From Omphiscola glabra (taxonomy: Eukaryota > Mollusca > Gastropoda > Lymnaeidae): DNA of 64,000 nt. This document shows positions 1 through 12,699 of the stretch, one piece after another; within the stretch, counting starts at the first letter, position 1; every line of letters begins with the position of its first letter. The position numbers and the translations under genes were made by a program. The notes under the pieces are model-generated. The model searched no databases and was not told the DNA's origin. It worked only from the letters and a program-made list of their open reading frames with translations. The stretch spans positions 50,144,850 to 50,208,849 of the forward strand of contig OZ024795.1 of NCBI GenBank assembly GCA_964017045.1, written 5' to 3'.

Positions 1-98
1 GATTCATTTTAAAGAGCGTCCCTTTCTTTTTTCAACTCTCAAACCCATTATTTTCATTAATAAAATAATATCAAAGCACATTTTTGCACCCTTAGTCT

Positions 99-146
99 GG
101 CGCCCAGGACCATCAGTTCCCCTTGCCCCCCTCAGCTACGCCTCTG
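99..146 (-). mobile_element. MITE fragment, CAGTGGCGTAG family
   Basis: Read on the minus strand this begins CAGAGGCGTAGCTGAGG and continues into a G-rich stretch ending in GGGCGCC. It matches the left end of the complete element at 46191-46377. Only one terminus is present, so this is a truncated copy. Confidence 0.5.
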
Positions 147-154
147 TATCTATG

Positions 155-341
155 TTACTGAAACGAACTACATGTATTACCTTAAGTTACAAAAATGAAA
201 AACCTGTTATACCTTAAGTTACAAAAATGAAAAACCTGTTATACCTTAAGTTACAGACATGAACTACCTGTGTTACCTTAAGTAACAGACATGAACTACC
301 TGTGTTACCTTAAGTTACAAACAGGAACCACCTGTATTACC
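155..341. repeat. Minisatellite, 32-bp unit
   Basis: About six imperfect copies of a 32-bp unit beginning ACCTTAAGTTACA. Two copies carry an A-rich version and the later ones a GACATGAACTACC version. The short open frame across it is a by-product of the repeat and its 3' flank. Confidence 0.85.
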
Positions 342-649
342 CTTATAGAAGAAGAAACGCCACATCGTTTCCTTCGAGTGTTTACAGCAAAGGTCAAAGG
401 TTACAGATCTCGCCAAGACGTGGCCATTCGCGTATCTGCGCCCCACCCACACGCCACCTTTTCGTTCTCACCCCGATTCCCTCCCCATCCCACGAACATA
501 GATGACGTTTCCCTTGTTTTGAACACGCAGACGAGGAGGGGCAGACGAGGAGGGTGGCGATGAAAAGTTGCTTATCGTCTGCACCCGTCTTTCTCGACCC
601 CTAGCTCAGCGACCCTATTTTTCATCGTCTGCTCGCCCAGACGTTGGCC
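342..649. other. Unique sequence, no gene seen
   Basis: No convincing exon. The only structure is a short direct duplication of GCAGACGAGGAGGG around 525-557. Confidence 0.5.
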
Positions 650-1905
650 CAGTGATAGAAAGTAGATATAAAGACTCATTCATCTATTGAAACATTGAAC
701 TATCCAGGTGATAGAAAGTAGAGATAAGTATCCTGTGAAACGTTGAAATGTCCAGGTGATATAAAGTAGAGATAAGGATCCTGTGAAACGTTGAAATGTC
801 CAGGTGATAGAAAGTAGAGATAAATATCCATTGAAACATTGAACTATCCAGGTGATAGAAAGTAGAGATAAGTATCCTGTGAAACGTTGAAATGTCCAGG
901 TGATAGAAAGTAGAGATAAGGATCCTGTGAAACGTTGAAATTTCCAGGTGATAGAAAGTAGAGATAAATATCCATTGAAACATTGAACTATCCAGGTGAT
1001 AGAAAGTAGAGATAAGTATCCTGTGAAACGTTGAAATGTCCAGGTGATAGAAAGTAGAGATAAGGATCATGTGAAACGTTGAAATTTCCAGGTGATAGAA
1101 AGTAGAGATAAGGATCCTGTGAAACATTGAACTATCCAGGTGATAGAAAGTAGAGATAAATATCCATTGAAACATTGAACTATCCAGGTGATAGAAAGTA
1201 GAGATAAGTATCCTGTGAAACGTTGAAATGTCCAGTTGATAGAAAGTAGAGATAAGTATCCTGTGAAACGTTGAAATGTCCAGGTGATAGAAAGTAGAGA
1301 TAAGTATCCTGTGAAACGTTGAAATGTCCAGGTGATAGAAAGTAGAGATAAGGATCCTGTGAAACGTTGAAATGTCCAGGTGATAGAAAGTAGAGATAAG
1401 GATCCTGTGAAACGTTGAAATGTCCAGGTGATAGAAAGTAGAGATAAGGATCCTGTGAAACGTTGAAATGTCCAGGTGATAGAAAGTAGAGATAAATATC
1501 CATTGAAACATTGAACTATCCAGGTGATAGAAAGTAGAGATAAGTATCCTGTGAAACGTTGAAATTTGCAGGTGATAGAAAGTAGAGATAAGGATCCTGT
1601 GAAACATTGAACTATCCAGGTGATAGAAAGTAGAGATAAATATCCATTGAAACATTGAACTATCCATGTGATAGAAAGTAGAGATAAAGATCCTGTGAAA
1701 CGTTGAAATGTCCAGGTGATATAAAGTAGAGATAAGTATCCTGTGAAACGTTGAAATGTCCAGGTGATATAAAGTAAAGATAAGTATCCTGTGAAACGTT
1801 GAAATGTCCAGGTGATGGAAAGTAGAGATAAATATCCATTGAAACATTGAACTATCCAGGTGATATAAAGTAGAGATAAAGATCCATTGAAACATTGAAC
1901 TATCC
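650..1905. repeat. Minisatellite, 48-bp unit
   Basis: About 26 copies of a 48-bp unit beginning AGGTGATAGAAAGTAGAG. Copies fall into types ending either in CCTGTGAAACGTTGAAATGTCC or in a CATTGAAACATTGAACTATCC form, intermixed along the array. 48 is a multiple of three and the unit lacks stops in one minus-strand frame, which produces a spurious 403-codon frame. Confidence 0.95.
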
Positions 1906-2189
1906 AGGTGATATAAAGAAGAGATAAGGATCTATTGAACTGTCCAGGTGATATAAAGAAGAGATAAGGATCTATTGAACTGTCCAGGTGATATAAAGAA
2001 GAGATAAGGATCCATTGAACTATCCAGGTGATATAAAGAAGAGATAAGGATCTATTGAACTATCCAGGTGATATAAAGAAGAGATAAGGATCTATTGAAC
2101 TATCCAGGTGATATAAAGAAGAGATAAGGATCTATTGAACTATACAGGTGATATAAAGAAGAGATAAAGATCCATTGAAACATTGAAAG
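1906..2189. repeat. Minisatellite, 40-bp derivative of the preceding array
   Basis: About seven copies of AGGTGATATAAAGAAGAG followed by ATAAGGATCTATTGAACT. It equals the preceding 48-bp unit with an 8-bp deletion between two copies of ATTGAA (ATTGAAACATTGAAC contracted to ATTGAAC). The final copy reverts to the undeleted form. Confidence 0.9.
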
Positions 2190-2234
2190 CCAACAGATCT
2201 TTATTTCTTGTATCAAAGACTTAACGGATCTCAT

Positions 2235-3236
2235 GAGCAGCACGGAACACATCACCAGATAGAGCAGAGACACGGAACACATCAACAGATAGAGCAGAGA
2301 CACGGAACACATCAACAGATAGAGCAGAGACACGGAACAATCAACAGATAGAGCAGAGACAAGGAACACATCACCAGATAGAGCAGAGACACGGAACACA
2401 TCAACAGATAGAGCAGAGACACGGAACACATCACCAGATAGAGCAGAGACACGGAACACATCACCAGATAGAGCAGAGACACGGAGCACATCACCAGATA
2501 GAGCAGAGACACGGAACACATCAACAGATAGAGCAGAGACACGAAACACATCAAGAGACACGGAACACATCAAGAGACACGGAACACATCAAGAGACACG
2601 GAACACATCACCAGATAGAGCAGAGACACGGAACACATCACCAGATAGCGCAGAGACACGGAACACATCACCAGATAGAGCAGAGACAAGGAACACATCA
2701 ACAGATAGAGCAGTGACACGGAGCACATCACCAGATAGAGCAGAGACAAGGAACACATCAACAGATAGAGCAGTGACACGGAACACATCACCAGATAGAG
2801 CAGAGACAAGGAACACATCAACAGATAGAGCAGAGACAAGGAACACATCACCAGATAGAGCAGAGACAAGGAACACATCACCAGATAGAGCAGAGACATG
2901 GAATACATCAAGAGACACGGAACACATCAACAGATAGAGCAGAGACACGGAACACATCAAGAGACTCGGAACACATCACCAGATAGAGCAGAGACACGGA
3001 ACACATCACCAGATAGAGCAGAGACGCGGAACACATCACCAGATAGAGCAGTGACACGGAACACATCACCAGATAGAGCAGAGACACGGAACACATCACC
3101 AGATAGAGCAGAGACACGGAACACATCACCAGATAGAGCAGGGACACGGAACACATCACCAGATAGAGCAGAGACACGGAACACATCACCAGATAGAGCA
3201 GAGACACGGAACACATCACCAGATAGAGCAGAGACA
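2235..3236. repeat. Minisatellite, 30-bp unit
   Basis: About 33 copies of a 30-bp unit made of CACGGAACACATCACCAG plus ATAGAGCAGAGA. Shortened 19-bp versions lacking ATAGAGCAG occur at about 2540-2600 and 2900-2970. The multiple-of-three length gives open frames on both strands. Confidence 0.95.
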
Positions 3237-3629
3237 AAAACTACGTTTCCTAGCTGCAACTTTTGACCAACATGGTCATGAGGAAATCTTAGTGGAGAAC
3301 CTAGGAGAATGAGGAGGAGGCACAAGCCCCGGGCAGATCTTTTTGGAGTTTATATTATATGTAACATTATTTATCTGATCTGTTTGTGTTTGTGTTAGTT
3401 AGGCGGCACACGTCGAGGGGCACACGTCGAGGAGCACGCACCGGGTGGCATTAAGTCAATGGGCGCCGCAGGCAATTATTTACAAACATTCTACCATATT
3501 TTAATATACGAAGAGTTTCCTTCAATTCGTAGTGTGGATTCATCTTAAGAATTTTTTTAAAAAACCTGAAATTTTGACAAAGTTGTTTGGAAAGAAGGAA
3601 CAGGAGGGTTTAATAGGCGCTTGATGGAC
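3237..3629. other. Unique sequence, no gene seen
   Basis: AT-rich non-coding sequence. It contains a short direct repeat, GCACACGTCGAGG, near 3405-3433. Confidence 0.5.
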
Positions 3630-4797
3630 CAGTGGTAGATTGTGGACCAATGGTAGACTGTGGACCAATGTTAGATTGTGGACCAATGGTAGACTGTGGA
3701 CCAATGGTCGACTGTGGACCAATGGTAGTTTGTGGACCAATGGTAGATTGTGGACCAATGGTAGGTTGTGGACCAATGGAAGATTGTGGACCAATGGTAG
3801 GTTGTGGACCAATGGTAGATTGTGGACCAATGGTAGGTTGTGGACCAATGGAAGATTGTGGACCAATGGTAGGTTGTGGACCAATGAAAGATTGTGGACC
3901 AATGGTAGGTTGTGGACCAATGGAAGATTGTGGACCAATGGTAGACTGTGGACCAGTGGTAGATTGTGGACCAATGGTAGGTTGTGGACCAATGGAAGAT
4001 TGTGGACCAATGGTGGATTGTGGACCAATGGTAGATTGTGGACCAATGGTGGATTGTGGACCAATGGTAGATTGTGGACCAATGGTAGATTATGGACCAA
4101 TGGTAGATTATGGACGAATGGTAGACTGTGGACCAATGGTAGATTGTGGACTAGTGGTGGATTGTGGGCCAATGGTAGATTGTGGACCAATGGTAGGTTG
4201 TGGACCAATGGAAGATTGTGGACTAATGGTAGACTGTGGACCAGTGGTAGATTGTGGACCAATGGTAGGTTGTGGACCAATGGTAGAATGTGCGCCAATG
4301 GTGGATTGTGGACCAATGGTAGATTGTGGACCAATGGTGGATTGTGGACCAATGGCAGATTGTGGACCAATGGTAGATTATGGACCAATGGTAGATTATG
4401 GACGAATGGTAGACTGTGGACCAATGGTAGATTGTGGACCAATGGTGGATTGTGGGCCAATGGTAGATTGTAGACCAATGGTAGAATGTGGGCCAATGGT
4501 AGATTGTGGACCAATGGTAGATTGTGGACCAATGGTAGAATGTGGGCCAATGGTAGAATGTGGGCCAATTCTAGATTGTGGGCCAATGGTAGATTGTGGG
4601 CCAATGGTAGATTGTGGGCCAATGGTAGATTGTGGGCCAATGGTAGATTGTGGGCCAATGGTAGATTGTGGGCCAATGGTAGATTGTGGGCCAATGGTAG
4701 AATGTGGGCCAATGGTAGATTGTGGACCAATGGTAGATTGTGGGCCAATGGTAGATTGTGGGCCAATGGTAGATTGTGGGCCAATGGTAAATATTGC
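3630..4797. repeat. Minisatellite, 18-bp unit (CCAATGGTAGATTGTGGA)
   Basis: About 65 copies. The first two-thirds read TGGACCAATGG. From about 4480 most copies read TGGGCCAATGG, so a point variant has spread through one end of the array. Because 18 is a multiple of three, open frames of 389 and 277 codons (plus) and 523 codons (minus) run through it; their composition (for example repeated GPMVDC) is purely repeat-derived. Confidence 0.97.
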
Positions 4798-5426
4798 TTA
4801 AAAAAATAATAATACTCGAAACTAAAACCGTAGTAACATTTTGAACGTTTTAAAAAACAATAGGCTCTCCTGCCTCCCCCTACCCCCACACCCCACTCCA
4901 TGTTTTTTAACCACTCCAATGCATGGTGAACACAAACTTTGGTAAGAATACAATATTTAAAAATAAAATTTTTAAAAAGAATTTCAGTCAAAGACGATTT
5001 TAAGCACACTAAATAGTAGTTTAAAAAAATATATATATATATTTTCAAGTGCGCTACCCAAAGAAAGTATTCTGTTTTCCCACTATAAAAAGAAATACTC
5101 ATTGCAGACAATTTTAATTCTTGATGCCACGAATGAGTAATTTATTTTTAGCGCTGTTAGGGGGTTGAGGGATAGCTAGTGTCTATTTCCTTTTCATTGA
5201 TGTTGTTTTCAAAACAATGACAAATTTCATGTAGTACGCTAGAGATATCGCAACAAAACGCAACACCATTGTTATCTGATGACCCTGATGCCTAATCCTT
5301 GACCTTGATCTCACGGGGAAGTGAATGTCAGGAAATGTCTCGTAAAGGAATCACGTGTTACCAAACCGATCCGACATTTAAACATCTGGGTCATTGACAG
5401 ATGGAGGCAGTTCAATAAATGTCCGC
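4798..5426. other. AT-rich unique sequence
   Basis: No exon recognised. It contains a short TA run at about 5028-5042. Confidence 0.5.
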
Positions 5427-5603
5427 GATATGTCACAGGACAGCTGACGCGAGACGAACTGGATATGTCACAGGACAGCGGACGCGAGACGAACTGGATA
5501 TGTCACAGGACAGCTGAAGCGAGACGAACTGGATATGTCACAGGAAAGCTGACGCGAGACGAACTGGATATGTTACGGGCCAGCTGACGCGAGACGAACA
5601 GCT
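5427..5603. repeat. Minisatellite, 35-bp unit
   Basis: Five copies of a 35-bp unit containing GATATGTCACAGGACAGC followed by TGACGCGAGACGAACTG. Divergence between copies is low (CTGACG/CGGACG, GACAG/GAAAG). Confidence 0.9.
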
Positions 5604-5764
5604 AAGTACACGGATACTTTGTACTTGTATCCACAATCATGGATATCCAATCAAATCCTTGGATCATCTTCGTGAACATTCCATCTTTGTATCCAAGAGA
5701 TAGTACGCCTCTGAAAAGTTTGTCAGAGACAATTCAGTGTAGATGGTTTATGTATGCCAGTAAG

Positions 5765-5921
5765 CAGCGGCGTAGTAATGAGGGTGCATCGGAGGGATTG
5801 GTCAATCCCGGGAGGAAGTTTATTCTTTCTATAAAACTTTCGGCCAAAAGCAATTGCTGAAAGAGGGGTTCACAACATTCTTGGCCCACCAGTGGCGGCA
5901 CTATCCCTAGCTACGCCACTC
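5765..5921. mobile_element. hAT-like MITE, CAGTGGCGTAG family
   Basis: The left end reads CAGCGGCGTAGTAATGAGGG and the right end CCCTAGCTACGCCACTC, an imperfect terminal inverted repeat. The flanks CCAGTAAG (5757-5764) and TGAGTAAG (5922-5929) agree at 6 of 8 positions, as expected for an aged 8-bp hAT target-site duplication. No transposase is encoded. Confidence 0.6.
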
Positions 5922-5975
5922 TGAGTAAGAAAAATGACAAGGAAATGTTGTGGAAGGGAAGGGTATGAGTGGTAA

Positions 5976-6254
5976 GTTATGGGGTTAGAAGCGTGGGCTA
6001 GAAGGGAGGGGCTAGAAGCGTGTGTTAGAGGGGAGGGGCTAGAAACGTGGGTTAGAGGTGAGGGGCTAGAAGCGTGGGTTAGAGGGGAGGGGCTAGAAGC
6101 GTGGGATAGAGGGGAGGGGCTAGAAGCGTGGGTTAGAGGGGAGGGGCTGGAAGCGTGGGTTAGAGGGGAGGGGCTAGAAGCGTGGGTTAGAGGGGAGGGG
6201 CTAGAAGCATGGGTTAGAGGGGAGGAGCTAGAAGCGTGGGTTAGAAGGGAGTGT
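5976..6254. repeat. Minisatellite, 27-bp unit
   Basis: About ten copies of GCTAGAAGCGTGGGTTAG plus AGGGGAGGG. The plus-strand frame of 100 codons is repeat read-through. Confidence 0.93.
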
Positions 6255-6327
6255 TTGAAATGGGTGACATGTAAACTTTAAAATATTTTTTAAAATTTTC
6301 TTCCATTTTTTCATCACCGAGAGAGTG

Positions 6328-6488
6328 GTATGACAGGGGTATGACAGGGGTATGGCAGGGGTATGACAGGGGTATGGCAAGGGGTATGACAGGGGTATGA
6401 CAGGGGTATGGCAGGGGTATGACAGGGGTATGGCAGGGGTATGACAGGGGTATGACAGGGGTATGACAGGGGTATGACAGGGGTATGT
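6328..6488. repeat. Minisatellite, 11-bp unit
   Basis: About 14 copies of GTATGACAGGG, with GTATGGCAGGG variants interspersed. Degenerate units continue to about 6525. Confidence 0.93.
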
Positions 6489-7008
6489 TATGGGAAACAC
6501 GGCTATGTCAAGGGTTGGTTATGACAGGGATAGCATTGCAAAGGAAGCTTTATGTGAGAGATGGGCAGAACTGGTGTATGATGATTCCCCAGATAAACCA
6601 CACCATGTCACATGACCTTAAGCTAAGAAATTCATTCTCAGACTGATGACCGGAAATAAGAGTAGTGACCGGCGCGGGACATAAATATTCATGTGATTTT
6701 GTCTTTGCTAGGCCAGCAGGCTTGACAAGGTCAAGGCCATCCGGTGACTTGATTTTATTTGAAACTTTAAACATACGAGATTCGTGAAAATTCCGTATGC
6801 GGAAATTAGTACGAAACATTTTTTTTCCGAAAGCAATTTGTGCGGAGGAAAGTTGGTCGAATGGAAGTGACTTCAATAGGAAGTTTGTTTGAAAATAAAA
6901 CACACAAAGAATGGGGGAAAATATTTTATAAAGTTAATGTTTTCTCCCATCTCTCATTCGGACGGTACGGTAACAAACATTTGTTTTATAAATTATCCGT
7001 TCTAAAAA
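6489..7008. other. Unique sequence, no gene seen
   Basis: Open frames of about 65-117 codons exist on both strands, but none shows a recognisable domain or codon pattern. Confidence 0.45.
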
Positions 7009-7428
7009 ACTTCCATTCTATCAATATTCCATTCTAACAATCTTCCATTCTAACAAACTTCCATTCTAACAAACTTCCATTCTAGCAATGTACCATTCTA
7101 ACAATTTTCCATTCTAACAATATTCCATTCTAACAATATTCCATTCTAACAATCTTCCATTCCAACAAACTTCCATTCTAGCAATGTACCATTCTAACAA
7201 TCTTCCATTCTAACAATCTTCCATTCTAACAATCTTCCATCTATCAATCTTCCATTCTAACAATCTTCCATCTATCAATCTTCCATTCTAACAATCTTCC
7301 ATTCTATCAATCTTCCATTCTAACAATCTTCCATTCTAACAATCTTCCATTCTAACAAACTTCCATTCTAACAAACTTCCATTCTAACAAACTTCCATTA
7401 TAACAAACTTCCATTCTAACAAACTTCC
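7009..7428. repeat. Minisatellite, 16-bp unit
   Basis: About 26 copies of CTTCCATTCTAACAAT. Variants include AACTTCC, TATTCC and a 15-bp form CTTCCATCTATCAAT. Confidence 0.95.
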
Positions 7429-7967
7429 GTCTGATAGAAAAACATTCCTGTTCACAGACTGGGTTTGAACAAATCACTTTCGTACAATTTTTTTAGTAAC
7501 TCTACCCAGTAGCGGAAATTAGTGGAACATTTATGGAAGTATTTCGCACTTCGCATCAACACAGAAACATTTCAAATCCCCTTTACATGGATAGGAACCA
7601 CAATGATCAATAAATTGATCGTGGGCCCTTAATATATAGAAGAAGAAGAAGAAGAAGTAATACATCTTCCATAATGGAAATCGTTTCAGCTTTAAAGTAA
7701 ATGTTTAGAAACACTACATTACTTACATTTATGCTTTTTTCAAAATCAGGTTTGTAACTACAGCCTTTAAAAGGGAACCTGGTCAAAATGAAACACGTAT
7801 AATCGACTTCTCATATCTAAATTCTCATTCACAGATGAACCTGTATTGCGGTGTAAAGATGAGGTTAGGATGAAGGACATTCAGTTTATATAGTATCTCA
7901 AATTTACAATTTTAAAATAAAGCTCCTCTCTTTATTAAAGGGATTGATGCCAAGGGTTCATTCGGCT
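7429..7967. other. Unique sequence with GAA microsatellite
   Basis: No exon recognised. A (GAA)n run lies at about 7637-7656. Confidence 0.5.
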
Positions 7968-8303
7968 TGCAGTAACAGCACGGCTTACTGCAGTAACAAT
8001 ACGGCTTACAGTAACAGTACGGCTTACAGTAAAAGTACGGCTTACAATAAAAGTACGGCTTACAGTAAAAGTATGGCTTACAGTAAAAGTACGGCATACT
8101 GCAGTAAAAGTAAGACTTACAGTAAAAGTACGGCTTACAGTAAAAGTACGGCTTACAGTAAAAGTACGGCTTACATTAAAAGTACGGCTTACAGTAAAAG
8201 CACGGCTTAGAGTTAAAGTACGGCTTACAGTTAAAGTACGGCTTACAGTAAAAGTACGGCTTAGAGTAAAAGTACGGGTTATAGTCGGCTTACAGTAAAA
8301 GAA
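7968..8303. repeat. Minisatellite, 18-bp unit (TACGGCTTACAGTAAAAG)
   Basis: About 18 copies. An early variant has CAGTAACAG and some copies carry an extra CTGCAG. Confidence 0.93.
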
Positions 8304-8379
8304 CGTAACATGAGGATTGAAGATGTTGAAAGTTGTATAATCTTAGGAAATTTTTTTAAAGATGTGTATAAATAAATAA

Positions 8380-8758
8380 TATGGGTACAAGTAAGTAAGA
8401 TTGGTACAAGTAAGTAGGATGGGTACAAGTAAGTAAGATTGGTACAAGTAAGTAGGATGGGTACAAGTAAGTAAGATTGGTACAAGTAAGTAGGATGGGT
8501 ACAAGTAATTAAGATTGGTACAAGTAAGTAGGATGGGTACAAGTAAGTAAGATGGGTACAAGTAAGTAGGATGGGTACAAGTAAGTAGGATGGGTACAAG
8601 TAAGTAGGATGGGTACAAGTAAGTAATATGGGTATAAGTAAGTAGGATGGGTACAAGTAAGTAATATAGGTACAAGTAAGTAGGATGGGTACAAGTAAGT
8701 AATATAGGTACAAGTAAGTAGGATGGGTACAAGTAAGTAGGATGGGTACAAGTAAGTA
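8380..8758. repeat. Minisatellite, 19-bp unit
   Basis: About 20 copies of AAGTAAGTAGGATGGGTAC. Alternation with AAGTAAGTAAGATTGGTAC gives a 38-bp dimer in the first part. The minus-strand leucine/tyrosine-rich frames are read-through and not membrane proteins. Confidence 0.95.
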
Positions 8759-8762
8759 CATT

Positions 8763-9109
8763 CAGGGCGGCATGAATATGAGACACCTGAGTAGTATCCC
8801 TTGACTGGGCGGCATGAATATGTCACACCTGAGTAGTATCCCTTGACTGGGCGGCATGAATATGTCACACCTGAGTAGTATCCCTTGACCGGGCGGCATG
8901 AATATGTCACACCTGAGTAGTATCCCTTGACTGGGCGGCATGAATATGTCACACCTGAGTAGTATCCCTTGACTGGGCGGCATGAATACGTCACACCTGA
9001 GTAGTATCCCTTGACTGGGCGGCATGAATATGTCACACCTGAGTAGTATCCCTTGACTGGGCGGCATGAATATGTCACACCTGAGTAGTATCCCTTGACT
9101 GGGCGGCAT
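8763..9109. repeat. Minisatellite, 42-bp unit
   Basis: Eight almost identical copies of GGGCGGCATGAATATGTC followed by ACACCTGAGTAGTATCCC and TTGACT. The very low divergence suggests recent amplification. It abuts the preceding 19-bp array with only a few bases between. Confidence 0.95.
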
Positions 9110-9292
9110 TTTAAATTTAACAGTAGGGTGCTTTAAAAGAACCAAATAATTTCCAGTGCTAAATGGGGGGACATTATGACCAACCCACCCCAATGAGTTC
9201 ATGTGTGTTCTCTTAAATCAGGAATGAGTAACTATTGTAAGGTTTCATAGCTATGGCCAAATGATCATGGGGGCCTTTGAAGTGATAGGTAG

Positions 9293-9295
<3 letters not shown>

Positions 9296-9361
<66 letters not shown>
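9296..9361. repeat. (AT)n microsatellite
   Basis: About 66 bp of almost perfect AT dinucleotide. Related TAGATATATA motifs continue sparsely to about 9470. Confidence 0.97.
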
Positions 9362-9364
<3 letters not shown>

Positions 9365-9614
9365 GAGGGCCTTTGTCCTTGCTAAGTGAAGTGATTGGTA
9401 GATATATAATTAATATATAGAAAGGGGCTTTTTCCTTGCTAAATGAAGTCATTGGTAGACATATATAGAGTAGAGTAGTTACAAGATGGATCAGAACCCC
9501 GATGAAGTGAAGTTGATTGACAGGTTGAAGGGACAACGACTTCTGGTTGACCTCATATCAGACATGTTACAATGTATAATTTAACAAAAGAATAAGGTAT
9601 TTATTCTACTGGAC

Positions 9615-9655
9615 CAACGGTCGCCAAACTGTGGCCCCGGAGCCGCATGCGGTAA
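9615..9655 (+). mobile_element. MITE fragment, CAGTGGTCGGCAAAC family
   Basis: CAACGGTCGCCAAACTGTGG followed by a GGAGCCGCATGCGG stretch matches one end of the complete MITE at 56855-57032. The other terminus is missing and the 22-bp array starts 50 bp downstream. Confidence 0.45.
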
Positions 9656-9705
9656 TTTGAACGTATAACCGCGTTTTTTCACACCATTAAAACGTAATAG
9701 GATTG

Positions 9706-10068
9706 TAGCTGCGCCCCTGATTACCAATAACTGCGCCCCTGATTACCAATAACTGCGCCCCTGATTACCAACAACTGCGCCCCTGTTTAGCAATAACTGC
9801 GCCCTGATACCAATAACTGCGCCCCTGATTACCAATAACCGCGCCCCTGATTACCAATAACTGCGCCCCTGATTACCAACAACTGCGCCCCTGTTTAGCA
9901 ATAACTGCGCCCTGATTACCAATAACTGCGCCCCTGATTACCAATAACCGCGCCCCTGATTACCAATAACTGCGCCCCTGATTACCAACAACTGCGCCCC
10001 TGTTTAGCAATAACTGCGCCCTGATTACCAATAACTGCGCCCCTGATTACCAATAACCGCGCCCCTGA
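9706..10068. repeat. Minisatellite, 22-bp unit with about 109-bp higher-order period
   Basis: About 16 copies of ACTGCGCCCCTGATTACC plus AATA. A marked copy, GCCCCTGTTTAGCAAT, followed by a one-base-shorter GCCCTGATT copy recurs three times about 109-120 bp apart, so blocks of five units have been duplicated. Confidence 0.93.
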
Positions 10069-11136
10069 TGGAGGAGCTTCGTTATTTTGAAGTATCAGCC
10101 CCCAACCCCCCCCCCCCACACACACACAAATACGGTCTTTTCATACGATATTGATTTCCACTAATATCGTGAAAGGCTTGATAACTTTCCTTCTTATCCT
10201 GGTAACTGGTATCATATATTTATATATCTTAAAAAATTGTATCTTTCCCCGCTGTCGTCGATAGATCGGACGTACGTGCTAGAGGTCATCCTCAGACACA
10301 TACCCATTCTTAATACTTAATACCAGGGCCCAGTTCATCCCCACCCACGCATATAGTGCCACACGCATTCCTCCCACGCATATAGTGACACACGCATTCA
10401 ACCCACGCCTAATGTTAAACACTCATACAATGACATCTTATTTCACGCACACCTTAAACAAGAATAAAAATATCGAATTATGTTGCAATAGCCGATCTTC
10501 AATATATCGCCCCCCACCCACCCACCCACTCACCCACCCCAACCTTTGTTGTGGGTAAACACCACATTTCCATTAATGTATCTCCCTCGTTAGCGAGCAT
10601 TTCCTGATCTCTTCGCCTCCTGGTATTTTTGAAAACCTCCAAAGGACATGATCGTATTAGAAGACGCTCTAAGCCCTAAGCCAAGAGTTCATTTTTTTTT
10701 CTCTTAAGTAGCGTACTTTGAGGATTAACTCTTTTCATTAACTTTTAAAAAAATTTGTTTAAATCTGTTTACGAATCATGTGCTATTAATAGACGTGTCC
10801 TCTTTAATCAAAACTGGCAGGACACTCCGTTGTAATACTTTTATACTGGTGCTGGCAAAGGGGAAAATTGTGACGATGTTTCGTTGTAATTATTAGTATA
10901 AAATTTTAATAGTATATAAATGTTTAATACCGTGGTTGGCGACCTTTTCCTCTCAAGTGGGAACCACTTCCAACCGTGCTGAACGCAGATGAAAGTCTTT
11001 TAATCATAGCGTATAGTCTCCGTCTGTCGTAATTCTTCACTTCGATGAAACAAAGGCAACTTGCCAAGTGTATGTGTCACACATATCACAATTTATTGAT
11101 GGGAAAACTAAAGCTATCCCTTAATTCATATCTGTA
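10069..11136. other. Unique sequence; poly-C/CA tract
   Basis: No gene recognised. A C-run followed by (CA)n lies at about 10106-10130. CGTGGTTGGCGACC at about 10931 resembles a solo hAT-type end; no partner was found. Confidence 0.5.
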
Positions 11137-12045
11137 TGATATACTGACTATCTGGTACCCACTCTGTCACGTACTGACTCTATCATGCACTCTGACTATA
11201 TCACGTAATGACTCTATCACGTACTGACTCTATCATGCACTGACTCTATCATGCACTGACTCTATCATGCACTGACTCTATCAAGTACTGACTATCAAGT
11301 ACTGACTCTACTACCTACTGACACTATCATGCACTGACACTATCATGTACTGACTCTATCAAGTACTGACTATACGAAGTACTGACTCTATCACGTACTG
11401 ACTCTATCACGTACTGACTTCATCAAGTACTGACTCTACTACGTATTGACACTATCATGCACTGACACTTTCATGTACTGTCTCTATTACGTACTGACTC
11501 AATCACGTACTGACTCAATCATGTACTGAATCTATCACGTACTGACTCTATCACGTACTGACTCTATCACGTACTGACTCTATCATGTACTGACTCTATC
11601 ACGTACTGACTCAATCACGTACTGACTCAATCATGTACTGACTCAATCATGTACTGAATCTATCACGTACTGACTCAATCACGTACTGACTCAATCACGT
11701 ACTGACTCAATCACGTACTGACTCAATCACGTACTGACTCAATCACGTACTGACTCAATCACGTACTGACTCAATCACGTACTGACTCAATCACGTACTG
11801 ACTCAATCATGTACTGACTCAATCATGTACTGACTCAATCACGTACTGACTCAATCACGTACTGACTCAATCACGTACTGACTCAATCATGTACTGACTC
11901 AATCATGTACTGACTCAATCATGTACTGACTCAATCACGTACTGACTCAATCACGTACTGACTCAATCATGTACTGACTCAATCATGTACTGAATCTATC
12001 ATGTACTGTCTCTATTACGTACTGACCCTATCATGTACTGAATCA
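11137..12045. repeat. Minisatellite, 16-bp unit
   Basis: About 57 copies of TGACTCAATCACGTAC. The 5' part is heterogeneous (TGACTCTATCATGCAC, with GACAC and AAGTAC variants). The 3' part from about 11500 is homogenised to ACTCAATCACGTACTG/ATGTACTG. Confidence 0.96.
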
Positions 12046-12699
12046 TATGTGTTTTCTATACCAAAACTTGCCAATCATAAATTATTTCACCATAAACAAC
12101 TTTTCTTCTCTTCACTTATCGACACAATAAATTCTCAAGGACATGTGGGTGTGTTTTGGTTTATAATTGTATCCGGCCAGCTTTCAGTTTGTACAAAAAA
12201 TGTACATATTTTGTATTTTATCAGTAATTTCCTATGTACACAAAAGAAAGGGTTTGGGGTGTTTGGGTGGGTGGCTGGGGGTTACAAGACGTCTCTAAGG
12301 CAACGGCTTTCCGGCAACACCGGTCGTTTGGGGCGAGTCGATCGATAACGAGGCCATTGTTGATACACGCATGTCTACTCATTTCAGATTCTGGAATCGG
12401 CACGCTATTTATTGTACTGGGGTGTCGATACTTGAAGAAAAGTGCTTGGTTTATATATATATAGCTGGATGGCATCGATACCTGTATAGACCGCTGTTTC
12501 TATAACTGAAGAGGGACAGTGCCGTAATCGATTTTTTTCACTATCATGCAGACGGCTTTGACTCCCGATACTCGCAGCAGAAAGTACTAAGCATATAGAA
12601 TAGTTGATGGCACAACGCGAAGCTCTGCGTAACAAAATCTCATCGGCATTCTAACGGTGCTGGTGAAATACACCAAGCAACCAAGAACATAGTTCTTAA
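12046..12699. other. Unique sequence, no gene seen
   Basis: Overlapping short frames on both strands at 12220-12640 show no domain or splice context. Confidence 0.45.

Noticed and set aside
684..1895. 403-codon minus-strand frame rich in FISTFYHLD repeats
   Set aside because: It is the 48-bp minisatellite read in an open frame; both ends coincide with the array and there is no domain.
3540..5111. 523-codon minus-strand frame repeating NLPLVH
   Set aside because: Generated by the 18-bp array; the opposite strand is open too, and nothing supports a gene.
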